Shown here piece by piece: positions 28,120 through 36,718 of a stretch of 64,000 nucleotides of DNA; positions within the stretch are counted from its first letter, which is position 1, and each line of letters opens with the position of its first letter. The DNA is from JAIYDJ01 sp031400505 (lineage in GTDB: Bacteria > Pseudomonadota > Alphaproteobacteria > Rhodobacterales > Rhodobacteraceae). The notes below the pieces were generated by a model. The model had not been told where the DNA came from. It saw only the letters and a program-made list of their open reading frames with translations, and ran no database searches. A program made the position numbers and the translations under genes. The stretch is taken from positions 1-64,000 of the forward strand of contig JANNPZ010000035.1 in the NCBI GenBank assembly GCA_031400505.1. The letters run 5' to 3'.

Positions 28120-28724
28120 TAAGCCCTCGGATGTAGTTCGATGGCCAGCCAGACCGCATCGGTGTCGGCATAGTGGCGATGCCACGGATAGGTCCACTGG
28201 TTCGGCCCGGTCACCCGGCAGAAGGGGTTGTGAGAGTAGCCTACACCCATCGGAACGTCTTCGTACACAGTCGCCTCTTCGCGCTGATGAAATTTCTGCA
28301 TCCGGCCAAGGCCGTGAATCTGCGTATGGACTTCCAGGAATGGGTGCTCGTTATGAATGAAACAATCGGTGTCGCCCGGTGACCACCAAAGATTGAGCCG
28401 CATGTCGAACACCTGCGGGGCCGTGTCTTCGCGGCGTTCATTGGTGAAGACGAAAGGATCAGTCGTGACCTCACCAACATGGTCGAAGGCCGAGATGTAA
28501 AGCGGCGTGTCGCGCGGGAAGCTTTTGATCCGGTTGCCAAGCCAGTCCCAACCCCGGAAAACGCAGCCACCAAGATTGGTTTTTCGCCGTACCTTGATCA
28601 TCGCAGCACGGTCGGCGGACTTGATCACCCCGCCGCGCAGCCAGGTCGATTTCCACGCCGGAACAATGCCCGGATGATCGCCGCCCGTCACCATCGGGCG
28701 CGGCTGTCCGCCATCAGCGTCCAT
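28119..28724 (-). CDS. Cupin-like conserved protein of unknown function, 5' end cut by an IS
   Basis: The frame from ATG 28724 gives 201 residues; the T of that start codon is the first base of the IS3 copy, so the true N-terminus may be lost. The protein is rich in aromatic and histidine residues (FDMRLNLWWSPGDTDCFIHN, then EHPFLEVHTQIHG, and TYPWHRHYADTDAVWLAIEL), suggesting a cupin-like metal site. I do not recognise the family by name. Coupling to the aspartase gene suggests a shared amino-acid or sugar-acid pathway. Confidence 0.6.
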
Positions 28725-28928
28725 GGAACAGTTTAGTATGATTGCGTAGCGGAGGGTTTGCGGCTCATCTTTACCCCAGTTGGAGTTGAAGATGATGAAG
28801 AAACCCGTGACGACGAAGGCCCCTGCCGAGCAGGTCGTTAAAGACATACGTCGCGCGACGCGCAAGCTGCATTCGTCCGAGGAGAAGATCCTGATCGAGC
28901 TGTCCGGCCTTCGTGGCGAAGACAATGA

Positions 28929-28962
28929 GCCATGTCGCGCCATTGGTCCGAGCGACAATGGC
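28929..28962. repeat. Palindromic element E1 in IS3 orfA
   Basis: A hairpin with arms GCCATGTCGC and GCGACAATGGC closes on the loop CGCCATTGGTCCGAG (28938-28952). It interrupts the codons between GED and AELC of orfA. The same loop recurs in five other places in this window, always in dead transposase genes, with different but mostly self-complementary arms. Confidence 0.7.
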
Positions 28963-29002
28963 GAATGCCGAGCTGTGCCGCAAGGAAGGTGGAGGAGGGT
29001 CA

Positions 29003-29027
29003 GCAAACAGTCTGGGGGACTGTTTGC
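29003..29027. repeat. Perfect 10-bp hairpin in IS3 orfA
   Basis: GCAAACAGTC and GACTGTTTGC flank a 5-base loop TGGGG. The hairpin interrupts orfA of copy 1 about 40 bp after element E1, and copy 2 lacks it at the matching place. No T-run follows, so it is unlikely to be a terminator. It looks like a second kind of short palindromic insert. Confidence 0.65.
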
Positions 29028-29242
29028 CCGACGACGGCCCAAAGCCTGTATTACAGCTGGTCGAAGGAATTTCTCTAGGCCGGCAAGAAGCGGTTGGCCG
29101 GTGATCCGGCGCGCGAGGCGAATACAGGCGAGGTGAAGGATCTGCGCGCCGAGGCTTTGGCGCTGAAGGAACTGGTGGCCGATCTATGCCTTGAAAACCG
29201 TCTGCTCAAAAAAAACATGACCGGGGCTGGGGGCGACCACGA

Positions 29243-30130
29243 ATGAGATACCCAGCCACTCAGAAGCTCGAAATCATCCGGCTGGTCGAGCAGTCTCATC
29301 TGCCTGTCAGGCGCACCTTGGCCAAGATCAGCATCCCACCCACCACGTTTTACCGGTGGTATGACCGCTTCGTCGAACAGGGGCCCGAGGGGTTGGAAGA
29401 TCGCTCTTCACGGCCTTCCCGGGTCTGGAACCGCATTCCGGAAGCGGTGCGGGCTCAGATCGTGGCCTTGGCGCTGGAAGAGCCGGAACTGTCGCCCCGC
29501 GAATTGGCGGTGCGGTTTACTGATCTGGAAAAGTATCCTCGCCATGGTCACTCGGACCAGTGGCGTTTTCATGGCTCGATATCAGAGGCTTCAGTGTATC
29601 GCCTGCTCAAATCCCACGACCTGATCACCAGCCCCGCCTACGTCGTCATCAAGGCTGCGGATGAGTTTAAGGACAAGACCACGGCGACAAACCAGATGTG
29701 GCAAACCGACTTCACCTACCTCAAGGTCATCGGCTGGAAGCTCTGCAGTAACATGCGGGCTGAGGATGTCACCGACACGCTCGACATCGCCCTTGCCGCA
29801 TCAGGCTGCGACAGTGCCAGAGTTCTGCACAAACCCAGGCTTCTGAGTGATAATGGCTCGTCCTATATCGCGGAGGATCTGGCGGAATATCTCGAAGACA
29901 AAGGCATGAAGCACGTCCGCGGCGCGCCGATGCATCCGCAAACCCAGGGCAAGATCGAGCGTTGGCACCAGACCCTGAAAAACCGCATCCTGTTAGAAAA
30001 CTACTTCTTCGAGGAGGAACTTGAGGCCGCCATCGCCGCCTTCATCGACCACTACAACAACCGCCGCTGCCGAGTCTCCGTAGGTGACGAACTATCGGGG
30101 CTAAAGGACCTGCCTGTCCGCGATCAGTAG
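29243..30130 (+). pseudogene. IS3-family transposase OrfB, degenerate
   Basis: This 295-codon frame keeps much of the DDE integrase core: WQTDFTYLKVIGW (first Asp), LLSDNGSSYIAEDL (second Asp) and HPQTQGKIERWHQTLKNRIL (Glu). Between VIGW and KLCSN about 19 residues of the core are deleted. A palindromic insert (YPRHGHSDQWRFHG) interrupts the region before EASVYRLLK, and the C-terminus is replaced by unrelated sequence after RVSVGD. It is almost certainly inactive. Confidence 0.8.
29541..29574. repeat. Palindromic element E6 (inverted) in IS3 orfB
   Basis: GCCATGGTCA, the loop CTCGGACCAGTGGCG (29551-29565) and TTTTCATGGC form an imperfect hairpin; the loop is the reverse complement of CGCCACTGGTCCGAG. 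It adds about 14 residues (PRHGHSDQWRFHG) to the OrfB frame without closing it. It is the only copy of the family in this orientation within the IS3 elements. Confidence 0.65.
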
Positions 30131-30336
30131 CCGTTGGACAGTTTGGCGTGATTGCGTATCGGAGGTTTTTCGGCTCATCTTGACGGCATATGGAGGTGGA
30201 GATGACAAGGAACCCCGTGACGACGAAGGCTGCTGCCGAGCTTGTTGTGAAGGACATCCCATGCGCGACGCGCAAGCTGCATGGTTCTGACGAAAAGATT
30301 CGGATCGTGCTGTCCGGCCCGAGAGGCGAGGATGGA

Positions 30337-30369
30337 GCGTGGTCGCGCCACCGGTTCGCGTGGCCACGC
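30337..30369. repeat. Palindromic element E2 in IS3 copy 2
   Basis: GCGTGG (30337-30342) pairs with CCACGC (30364-30369) round the loop CGCCACCGGTTCGCG (30346-30360). It lies at the same codon position of orfA as E1 in copy 1, but the right arm is entirely different and matches its own left arm. Left flank and loop are shared with E1. Confidence 0.65.
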
Positions 30370-30443
30370 GACGATCGCGGAACTGTGCCGGAGGAAAGGT
30401 ATCGCCCAAAGTCTGTACGATAGCGGGTCGAAGGAATTCCTTG

Positions 30444-30489
30444 GTGAGGCGCGCGCCGCCATTGGTCCGAGGCCGCTGGCGAGCGCCAC
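30444..30489. repeat. Palindromic element E4 at a deletion junction in IS3 copy 2
   Basis: The loop CGCCATTGGTCCGAG is at 30457-30471, with arms GGCGCGCGC and GCGAGCGCC (8 of 9 pairs). The 31 bases at 30444-30474 differ at only one position from element E5 in the unrelated IS21-type gene at 37429-37459 (opposite strand). It sits exactly where several hundred bases of the IS are missing. Confidence 0.7.
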
Positions 30490-30564
30490 ACTCGACATCG
30501 CACTGGCCGCGTCAGGCTGCAACAGCGCCAGAGTTCTGCACAAACTCTGGCTTCTCAGCGGGTT

Positions 30565-30601
30565 GCCAATGGTTGCGCCACTGGTCCGGGCAACCATTGG
30601 C
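30565..30601. repeat. Palindromic element E3 in IS3 copy 2
   Basis: Perfect 12-bp arms GCCAATGGTTGC and GCAACCATTGGC enclose the loop CGCCACTGGTCCGGG (30576-30590, sharing one base with each arm). The insert replaces the DN of the catalytic SDNGSS motif by about 13 residues. The frame stays open but the second catalytic Asp is displaced. Confidence 0.75.
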
Positions 30602-31069
30602 GACGGCTCATCCTGCATCGCCGAGGATCTGGCCAAATACCTTGGCGGCAAAGGCATGAAACACGTCCGCGGCGCGCCAATGCATCCCCAGAGCCAAGGC
30701 AAGATTGAGCGCTGGCACCAGACACTCAAGAACCGCATTCTTCTGGAAAACCACTTCCTCGAAGGCGAACTTGAAGCCGCCATCGCCGCCTTCATCGACC
30801 ACTCTAACAACCACCGCTGCCACGTGAGCATCGGCAACCTCACCCCGGCCGACGTCTGCTTCGGCCACGGTGACACCATTCTTGCAGAAAGAAGACGCAT
30901 CACGCTGAAAACCATCCAAAACCGCCACTTGAACCATCAGCGTCAGGCGGCATAACCCAAACCCGATGAGCTCGAGCCCTCCGCTCCAAAACCAGGCTGC
31001 ATGTTCCAAATTACTCGACCACGGACAGCCGCCGGGTCTCTTCGCGGCTCAACCCTGGCAGGAAGCCCC

Positions 31070-31369
31070 TCAGCCGTTGGGAAACAGGATCGCTTCGACG
31101 TCCATCGCGCCGTTCAGTACATGAAGGACCACAATCCGGCCCTCCGCAACGCGATAAAAAATTAGATATCGGCCATGCACCCGACGGCGAACACCATGGC
31201 GCTGATACCTTGGGACGATCGGCCATGCCTCGGGCATCTCAGCCAGTCCCATGCAACTGCGGGAAAGCTCCCGCACGAAACTCAGGGCCCGAACCGGATT
31301 GTCCTGGGCGATGTAGTCGCCAATCGCTTCGAGGTCAGCTTCCGCTGCATCGGTAAGTTCGACGATCAT
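31070..31369 (-). CDS. parE: RelE/ParE-family toxin
   Basis: This 99-residue protein has the ParE fold pattern: DAAEADLEAIGDYIAQDNPV, RALSFVRELSRSC, and RRRVHGRYLIFYRVAEGRI, then VVLHVLNGAMD. ParE toxins block DNA gyrase. Its ATG overlaps the stop of the antitoxin gene by 4 bp, the usual coupled order antitoxin then toxin. It lies 7.5 kb from the repABC genes and probably stabilises the replicon. Confidence 0.85.
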   Translation of the reverse strand: MIVELTDAAEADLEAIGDYIAQDNPVRALSFVRELSRSCMGLAEMPEAWPIVPRYQRHGVRRRVHGRYLIFYRVAEGRIVVLHVLNGAMDVEAILFPNG

Positions 31370-31623
31370 TCCGCAGGGCGACCCATGGCTTGATACTTGG
31401 CCCCCAGCCGCGCAAATACCTCTTCTGCCGGTTCGGATCGCCCGGCTTCGGCATCCGCAATGCCCCTGGCAAGGGCCTGATCCAATACGGCGAGCCTTGC
31501 CTCACGCTCCTGGATCAGGCGGATGCCCTCGCGCAGCACTTCGCTCTTGGAATTGTAGCGTCCGGTCTCGACCAGCTTCGTGACGAAGCCCTCAAGCTGC
31601 GATCCAAGGTCTGCGCTGATCAT
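31366..31623 (-). CDS. parD: ParD-family antitoxin
   Basis: This 85-residue protein has an N-terminal ribbon-helix-helix (GSQLEGFVTKLVETGRYNSK then SEVLREGIRLIQERE) that would bind its own promoter, and an acidic C-terminal tail that wraps the toxin. It is upstream of and overlaps parE. The operator is expected in the 31624-31700 region, where no clear palindrome was seen. Confidence 0.85.
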   Translation of the reverse strand: MISADLGSQLEGFVTKLVETGRYNSKSEVLREGIRLIQEREARLAVLDQALARGIADAEAGRSEPAEEVFARLGAKYQAMGRPAE

Positions 31624-32007
31624 CGTGGACTCCGAAATTCTCCACCTTGAAGATGGCAGGTATGATAATAGTTATCAAGCCTGCTGTGTGCCAAAGGGCG
31701 AACTTCGCCTCTGTAGACTGGGTGGACGTCATGAAACCTGTATCCACAGAATGCATCGACGGCTTTGTCAAAGAACCTCTGGCGTTGTGGCAGTTGTGGT
31801 GTGCCCAACCAAGCCCTGCGGAACTTGAGCCGCAGCGCCGCATCAGACGTGGCACGCGCCGATGCCCTGTCAGGATCATGGGCAATGGCGCGTCTGTCAT
31901 GGTGTGTGGACGGGGCGAACTGCAGTGCTCTGCAGATCGGATCGACTTCGAATGACTCTCGGCTTTCCTCAATGCAAACAATCATTTGCGAAACGGGCGG
32001 TCGGGCT
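31624..32007. other. Gap without recognisable gene
   Basis: About 384 bp between parD and the 728-residue secreted protein gene. Open frames exist on both strands but show no family motif and no coding bias. The stretch near 31770-31805 could be the edge of an old insertion sequence, which I could not confirm. Confidence 0.5.
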
Positions 32008-34194
32008 TTATGGCATCAAAAGCTGGTATTCCAGAAAGACAGAAAGGGAACTGTCCTCTCGCCAGTTCAGATACTTGTCAAACACGGCTTGTTTGCTAGC
32101 CTCGTCTGCCTGACCGTCAATCTCTTGCTGAAAGTCGCCAAGCAGTGCCTGCAGCCGTGCTTCGCGATGCTTGCTGAACTGCAACCTTGCCTCGGCGATG
32201 CTGGCAAAATCCTTGAACACCGCAAACTCCGTATCAAACTCGGCGATCCAGTTTGCGTCAAACGTCAGGTCCGTGTTCGTGCTGCCTTTCAAAGCCAGCA
32301 ACCGATCGGCAACAAGCGGCGACAAGCGCGCCTCGATCGCCTGTTGCAGGGCTTTTTCGTAGCGTTGACGCTCTGCTGGCGTCAGATCCGCCAATTCGGG
32401 CACTGACTGTGCCGTTGTTTCACGCAATTCGAGCGCTGCCGAGATATCCCCCGGTTTCTGCTCCAGCTTTGCAATTGCAGCGTCGAGGATCGTTTCAACC
32501 ACCTTCGCGCGAAAAGCCGTCAACTGCGACCTTGCATCGGTCCGCAAAGCGGGCGTTATCCTGAAATTCGCATCGCTGCCCAACGCGGCCAGCAGCTGAT
32601 CGGCAGCGACAACGGCCTGTTTTGGATCGCTTGTCGAAAGAACCGATTTCAGTTTTTCGCTGACCTCTTCCGAGCCAGTCTCGGCTATTGCGAGGTCCAG
32701 CTTTTCGATCATGTCCTTGCGTTCGCTGGGCCAAAGCGTATCCGCCTCTGACAGCAGGGCAGCTTTCATGCGGTCCCAGTTCTCGCGTTGCGCAACCCCG
32801 TCGACAGCGCTGACATTGACATTTGCGGCGCTGATCGCCGCGCGCATCTCCCGCATCCGGCGCACGGCCAGAACCGTGGCCGTATAGCCGTCGGAGGTGA
32901 GCTCCTGCGTTTCTGATCCTCCCGTTATCGGGCGATCTGCTGCAGCGCGGTAGGTTTCCATCCTGCTGCCGACAAACGGATCCCCAGAGCACTTCTGTCC
33001 AGCAAAATTGTTGATCGCCTGGCGTTCCGCATATGTCATCCGGTCGAACGCTTGTCCAAACACCGGGATAAAGTCATGGTCACCGAAAATGGTGATCTTC
33101 TTGCGGGAAAAGCCGGCATTGTTGGCCGTTCGATAGAAATCGATTTCGGGATACTCCACGTTCAGCCGCGAGACCCAGTTGATCAACACCTCGCATTTAG
33201 CACGGTTCGATTGCGCTTGCTGGAACAGCCCGCCACCAAACGGGGCCGGAACCTGAATGGTCATCCGGGGGCTGTCGGGAAGGACCGGCGACAGCGAAAG
33301 GCTCTTGCAGTCACCGCCGTCAAAGGTGGCTACGCCGTCCTCTGCATTGAAGCGGAACTCCTTGAACTGCCCAACACGTCCCGGCATGCTGCGCGCGCGG
33401 GGGTTCAGAACGAAGCGATAGGTCCCATCGCTATTCGCCTCTCCGACCAGGGCGATGCGGGCAGTGCCTTCGGACAAACTCGTGTCGTCTCCCACGACAA
33501 GGCGCGCCGTAATGGTCCCCGCATAGACCCCTTCGATGACAAGTTCTGCCTCGCCCTGACGCACGCGAGGTCCGCAGTCTGCTGATCCGTAAAGCGTGTC
33601 ACCCGGTGCAAGGCCGCGCGCGACACTTTCTGCCGGCGCGGTTGCTGCGCCTTCGCCAGGTGCGGTTTCCGAAATCTGTGGTTCGGCCGCCGTTGCCTGA
33701 CAGGCAGCCTGCACGGCTTGCAGGGATTGTGAAAATCCTGCGAGGACGACAGCGTAGTTCACCGATGCGTCCGCCAGGGACAGTTGCAGCACTTTGCCCG
33801 CCTTCAGCCGGTCAACGACCGGGCTTTCCAGCGGGATCAGCGACGCGAGCTGTCCCTCGGGCATGGTCATGACCATCTGCGCCTCGCCAAGTGCCTCTCC
33901 GTCGATGACGAACAGGACATTCGCCGGTTCGGACGGCGCGAAGGTCTTGTTGAAGCCAAGCGGGTTTATCAGCATGACCCAGTGATCGTGCCGGTAGACA
34001 TGGTTTGGTACGGCCGATTGGCGCAGGCAGACGAAAGACACGACATCCACCCCTTTATCGACAAGTGCGGCCGTTGCCAGGTCGGTTTGGGCTGACATGT
34101 CTGCAGTCCAGCTTGCGTCCTGACCCAGGCCGACATTCGGCACAACAAGGGACAGGCACAGCCCGAACACATAGGTCTGAATTCCGGATCGCAT
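32008..34194 (-). CDS. Secreted protein of unknown function (728 aa)
   Basis: From ATG 34194 the protein starts with a signal peptide (RSGIQTYVFGLCLSLVVPNVGLG, cleavage before QDASW). Residues 20-190 resemble an IalB-like beta domain (VSFVCLRQSAVPNHVYRHDH and the paired VVDRLKAGKVLQLSLADASV). A central domain holds GGDCKSLSLSP and GDHDFIPVFGQAFDRMTYAE. The last 250 residues are helical and charged, likely coiled coil (AALELRETTAQSVPELADLT). I do not recognise the family. It is 35 bp downstream of another secreted unknown, so they form an operon. Confidence 0.7.
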   Translation of the reverse strand: MRSGIQTYVFGLCLSLVVPNVGLGQDASWTADMSAQTDLATAALVDKGVDVVSFVCLRQSAVPNHVYRHDHWVMLINPLGFNKTFAPSEPANVLFVIDGEALGEAQMVMTMPEGQLASLIPLESPVVDRLKAGKVLQLSLADASVNYAVVLAGFSQSLQAVQAACQATAAEPQISETAPGEGAATAPAESVARGLAPGDTLYGSADCGPRVRQGEAELVIEGVYAGTITARLVVGDDTSLSEGTARIALVGEANSDGTYRFVLNPRARSMPGRVGQFKEFRFNAEDGVATFDGGDCKSLSLSPVLPDSPRMTIQVPAPFGGGLFQQAQSNRAKCEVLINWVSRLNVEYPEIDFYRTANNAGFSRKKITIFGDHDFIPVFGQAFDRMTYAERQAINNFAGQKCSGDPFVGSRMETYRAAADRPITGGSETQELTSDGYTATVLAVRRMREMRAAISAANVNVSAVDGVAQRENWDRMKAALLSEADTLWPSERKDMIEKLDLAIAETGSEEVSEKLKSVLSTSDPKQAVVAADQLLAALGSDANFRITPALRTDARSQLTAFRAKVVETILDAAIAKLEQKPGDISAALELRETTAQSVPELADLTPAERQRYEKALQQAIEARLSPLVADRLLALKGSTNTDLTFDANWIAEFDTEFAVFKDFASIAEARLQFSKHREARLQALLGDFQQEIDGQADEASKQAVFDKYLNWREDSSLSVFLEYQLLMP

Positions 34195-34229
34195 TGGCTG
34201 CCTCGTCCCTTGTCTGCGTCGTGTTGGGG

Positions 34230-35624
34230 TTATCCTGCGTCGGCGCGCTTGCGGCATTCCCGGATTAAATCCGGAATTTTGGCATATTGCGCACGCAAAG
34301 AAACGATCTGGTCGAAAGAGCGGCCAACGGTTTGCCATGCGGCCGTATCAATCGCCAGCGTATCAAGCCCCTCGACGAGGCAGGTGCACAGCGGCTCATC
34401 ATCGTATTGGCGTTTGCAGGCGTCCTTTGCCGAGGTGCGCAATCCGCGCTGTCGGTTTGCTTCGGCCTCGGCGGCGCGCCGTTTGGCTTCTTCGGCCCGC
34501 TTCTGCCTGCTTTGGGCGTCAAGCGCGGCCTGTTTTTGCTTCTGGGCCGCCGATACGACGGGCGGCATACCAAGGACATGCGCGGAAAGATTGGTGTAGA
34601 TCCGCGTCACGCTTTCATTCATGCAACCGTAACCGAGGATCAGTTTGGACGCGTCCCGTTCGCCCTCGATCCGCACCAATTCGACCTCCCTTTGCTGGTC
34701 GACCATGCCCATCATGTTACCGGACTGCATTTCCTTCATCGAGTTGAGAAACATCCCAAGTGCGTTGGCCGCGGCACCCGTGCTCGTCCCGCCCCCCGTG
34801 GCCGCCATGACTATCTTGCGCTCCAGCGCCTGGGTCACCCTTGGATTGTGCAACTGGACGCAGGTGGGATCCTTGAAGTTCAGCGACCCGGAAAACTCTT
34901 CGTCAAATCCCGCGAGATAGACATCCAGCTTGGAGACTGACACTCCCAGAAGGCTCAACGCGCCCATGCCGGAAGTTTCCAGCCCCCCGAGATCGCCCGC
35001 GTCCAGCGCCGTGATCACCTTGGGATAGTTGAACCCCGTCAGGTCCAGCGGGACGTCCGTGGCAGGTTCCGGCGCCGGTTCCGGGGTCGCGACCGCGGCC
35101 ATGCTTTCAGTCGTCTCTTGCGGGGTCACCGATGGCGCTTGCACGGCTGCTTCCTGTGTCGCGACCTCGGCGGGGACGAAACCGCCAGCTGCCGCGACTT
35201 CGTAAAGCTGGAGAGCCATTTCATTGTCGACCTCCACCCCCCCGAGGCCCAGGGCGAAGGCAGAGCCGAGATAGGCATAGGCTGGCGCATATTCATGCGT
35301 TTCCTGCAGCGCCATGAATATGGCGTTCCCGTCAGCAAAGCGTTGTGCGGCCCACAATGCCCGGCCAAGCTGGAACTGAAACCGCGGAGTTTCCGGATGG
35401 GACGCCACAGCATCGGTGCAGAACTTCACGGCCGGCCCGGGAATGATCTCTTCGTCTGAAACGCCGCTCGCCCAACGGTTGGGGTCATCCGGATGGGCGG
35501 CGAAGGTATCGCAATCATGCACGAAATCCGCAACCTGCGCCAAGACAGGCAACGCCATGCTTGAAATGGAGCAGACCGCCAAGAGAACCGGGGTGAGGCG
35601 CCCTAGCATTCCGGACCTCTTCAT
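34230..35624 (-). CDS. Secreted Sel1/TPR-like protein of unknown function (464 aa)
   Basis: A signal peptide ending VLAQVADF is followed by a helical-repeat region (RFQFQLGRALWAAQRFADGN, YAPAYAYLGSAFALGLGGVE, then MALQLYEVAAAGGF) like Sel1/TPR repeats. A Pro/Ala-rich linker and a coiled coil of AALDAQSRQKRAEEAKRRAA type come next. The end is Cys-containing (CKRQYDDEPLCTCLVEGL). It may be a periplasmic scaffold for the 728-residue protein. The operon is divergent from the 35683 gene, 58 bp away. Confidence 0.7.
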   Translation of the reverse strand: MKRSGMLGRLTPVLLAVCSISSMALPVLAQVADFVHDCDTFAAHPDDPNRWASGVSDEEIIPGPAVKFCTDAVASHPETPRFQFQLGRALWAAQRFADGNAIFMALQETHEYAPAYAYLGSAFALGLGGVEVDNEMALQLYEVAAAGGFVPAEVATQEAAVQAPSVTPQETTESMAAVATPEPAPEPATDVPLDLTGFNYPKVITALDAGDLGGLETSGMGALSLLGVSVSKLDVYLAGFDEEFSGSLNFKDPTCVQLHNPRVTQALERKIVMAATGGGTSTGAAANALGMFLNSMKEMQSGNMMGMVDQQREVELVRIEGERDASKLILGYGCMNESVTRIYTNLSAHVLGMPPVVSAAQKQKQAALDAQSRQKRAEEAKRRAAEAEANRQRGLRTSAKDACKRQYDDEPLCTCLVEGLDTLAIDTAAWQTVGRSFDQIVSLRAQYAKIPDLIRECRKRADAG

Positions 35625-35682
35625 GAGTAAATAATGATCAGAGAGTGCTGTTGATCATTCGATTCGTCCAGAGACATCCCTC

Positions 35683-36366
35683 ATGTATTGGCTTCGTGCT
35701 TTGAGTGTCGTCGGGGTGTTGGCGCTAGTGCAAGCGGACCCGGCTCTTGCCCGACTTCCAGGATTTGACGCGCAAGACCTGTCTGCCGCGAGTCCGTATA
35801 CCCGACCGATCCTGTCGGATGATAAGAGGCCGTCCTACAAGATCGCGCAAAATGGCGGTGGGCGCATCACGCCGCCGCCGAAGATCATCCGGCCGAACAC
35901 GACGACCAATGGCCCAAAGAAAACGGCGCAGACGCCGCAATCGGCAGCCGGAAAAGTGGCCGCAAAAGGCAAGTCGGCTCTGGCAGCGATGCGCAACAAG
36001 GGGAAGGACCTTTTGGCTGCCGGCAAATCCGCACTCACGCGCGGCTATGCAGCGGCGCGCGGCACTGCGGCGCCGGCAATCCAGGCTCAGGTGAAGCAGA
36101 AGCTGGCGCTGCGCGTCGGCAGAACGGCGGCTGCGCCTGCCCAAAAGCCGACAACTACAAGCCGCCCGGTCGTCGCCCAGCCCGCGCAGGGCGTGCCATT
36201 GGGAACGCCTGTCGCGATGGACAAACTCAAGGGCACGTTGCGCAAGGCCTTCAACGATGCGGCCAGCCCACAAGACACTTCCTCGGTCGCAGAGGACAAG
36301 CCGCCGCAACCGTCTCCGCCAAGTCCGACGGATTCACCCAGCGGGAATGTCGGGCTGAAACCTTAG
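35683..36366 (+). CDS. Secreted basic, proline/alanine-rich protein of unknown function (227 aa)
   Basis: It has a signal-like N-terminus (LRALSVVGVLALVQADPALA) and then a low-complexity body rich in Lys, Ala, Pro and Thr, with helical AAGKVAAKGKSALAAMRNKG and a Pro-Ser tail (QPSPPSPTDSPSG). No enzyme motif is visible. The ribosome site is weak. It shares a 58-bp divergent promoter region with the secreted operon on the - strand, which suggests the three act together at the cell envelope. Confidence 0.6.
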   Translation: MYWLRALSVVGVLALVQADPALARLPGFDAQDLSAASPYTRPILSDDKRPSYKIAQNGGGRITPPPKIIRPNTTTNGPKKTAQTPQSAAGKVAAKGKSALAAMRNKGKDLLAAGKSALTRGYAAARGTAAPAIQAQVKQKLALRVGRTAAAPAQKPTTTSRPVVAQPAQGVPLGTPVAMDKLKGTLRKAFNDAASPQDTSSVAEDKPPQPSPPSPTDSPSGNVGLKP

Positions 36367-36718
36367 GCGCGAAACCCGATCAACCCATGGATCTGTCATT
36401 GCCGCTCTCAGTCACTTGCCGTTGGTGTGCAAGCGATATGGGCAGTGTTGGCAGGATATCGGCTTTTGGACTGGCGCATTGCCAATCGGGATCGCAACCA
36501 TCCATGCGGCAACGCCAAGCCTTGCAAAGGACCAGGAGCATGATCGGACGGGATTTTGCCTTTTTGCACCAGGACCTGCACTTTTCGCGACGTTTATCGT
36601 GTAGTTTCAAGGGCACGGCGTGATCGACAAGGATTGCCGCACCGAACAGCGTCGCGGTCATGCGGGCCCTTAACAGTGATCCGACAAGACCCGCCGCCGG
36701 GCAACAATCGATCCAGAC
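36367..36718. other. Gap without recognisable gene
   Basis: About 350 bp between the proline-rich protein gene and the IS21 remnant. Open frames on the - strand (for example MTATLFGAAILVDHAVPLKL) match nothing I know and may be chance. Confidence 0.5.

Larger units (their letters stand above)
28792..29246 (+). pseudogene. IS3-family transposase OrfA, disrupted
   Basis: It begins MMKKPVTTKAPAEQVVKDIR, RATRKLHSSEEKILIELSGL, the helix-turn-helix protein of an IS3 element. After RGED the frame is broken by a palindrome (28929-28962) and again by a hairpin (29003-29027). The end, LRAEALALKELVADLCLENR, can be read in another phase and would normally overlap OrfB. It cannot make a full OrfA. Confidence 0.8.
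28724..30132 (+). mobile_element. IS3-family insertion sequence, copy 1 (broken, right end lost)
   Basis: The left end begins TGGAACAGTTTAGTATGATT at 28724. orfA and orfB follow in the IS3 arrangement, overlapping by 4 bp at 29243-29246. orfA is frameshifted by two palindromic insertions. orfB carries another palindromic insertion and a deletion, and the element loses homology to its own family near 30085. The right terminal repeat is absent; copy 2 begins at about 30133. No target duplication is visible. Confidence 0.75.
30202..30955 (+). pseudogene. IS3-family transposase OrfA/OrfB fusion remnant
   Basis: It starts MTRNPVTTKAAAELVVKDIP as OrfA. A palindrome then shifts the frame, AELCRRKGIAQSLY follows, and a large deletion joins SKEFLG to TLDIALAASGCNSARVLHK of OrfB. 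The end (HPQSQGKIERWHQTLKNRIL to NLTPADVCFGHG and RHLNHQRQAA) is well kept. The first catalytic Asp region is gone and the second is altered by an insert, so it is dead. Confidence 0.8.
30133..31008 (+). mobile_element. IS3-family insertion sequence, copy 2 (internally deleted)
   Basis: The left end (TGGACAGTTTGGCGTGATTG at 30133) resembles copy 1, and the right end closes with TGTTCCA at 31002-31008. That matches the TGGAACA start of copy 1 as a terminal inverted repeat. The middle from late orfA to mid orfB is missing and three palindromic elements sit inside. The 3' part of orfB is intact to 30955. It is related to copy 1 but clearly diverged, so the two are separate insertions or an old duplication. 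Confidence 0.7.

Noticed and set aside
28190..28215. Sequence resembling the palindrome loop (CCACTGGTTCGG) in the cupin-like gene
   Set aside because: It lies in conserved coding sequence (PNQWTY on the - strand) without complementary arms.
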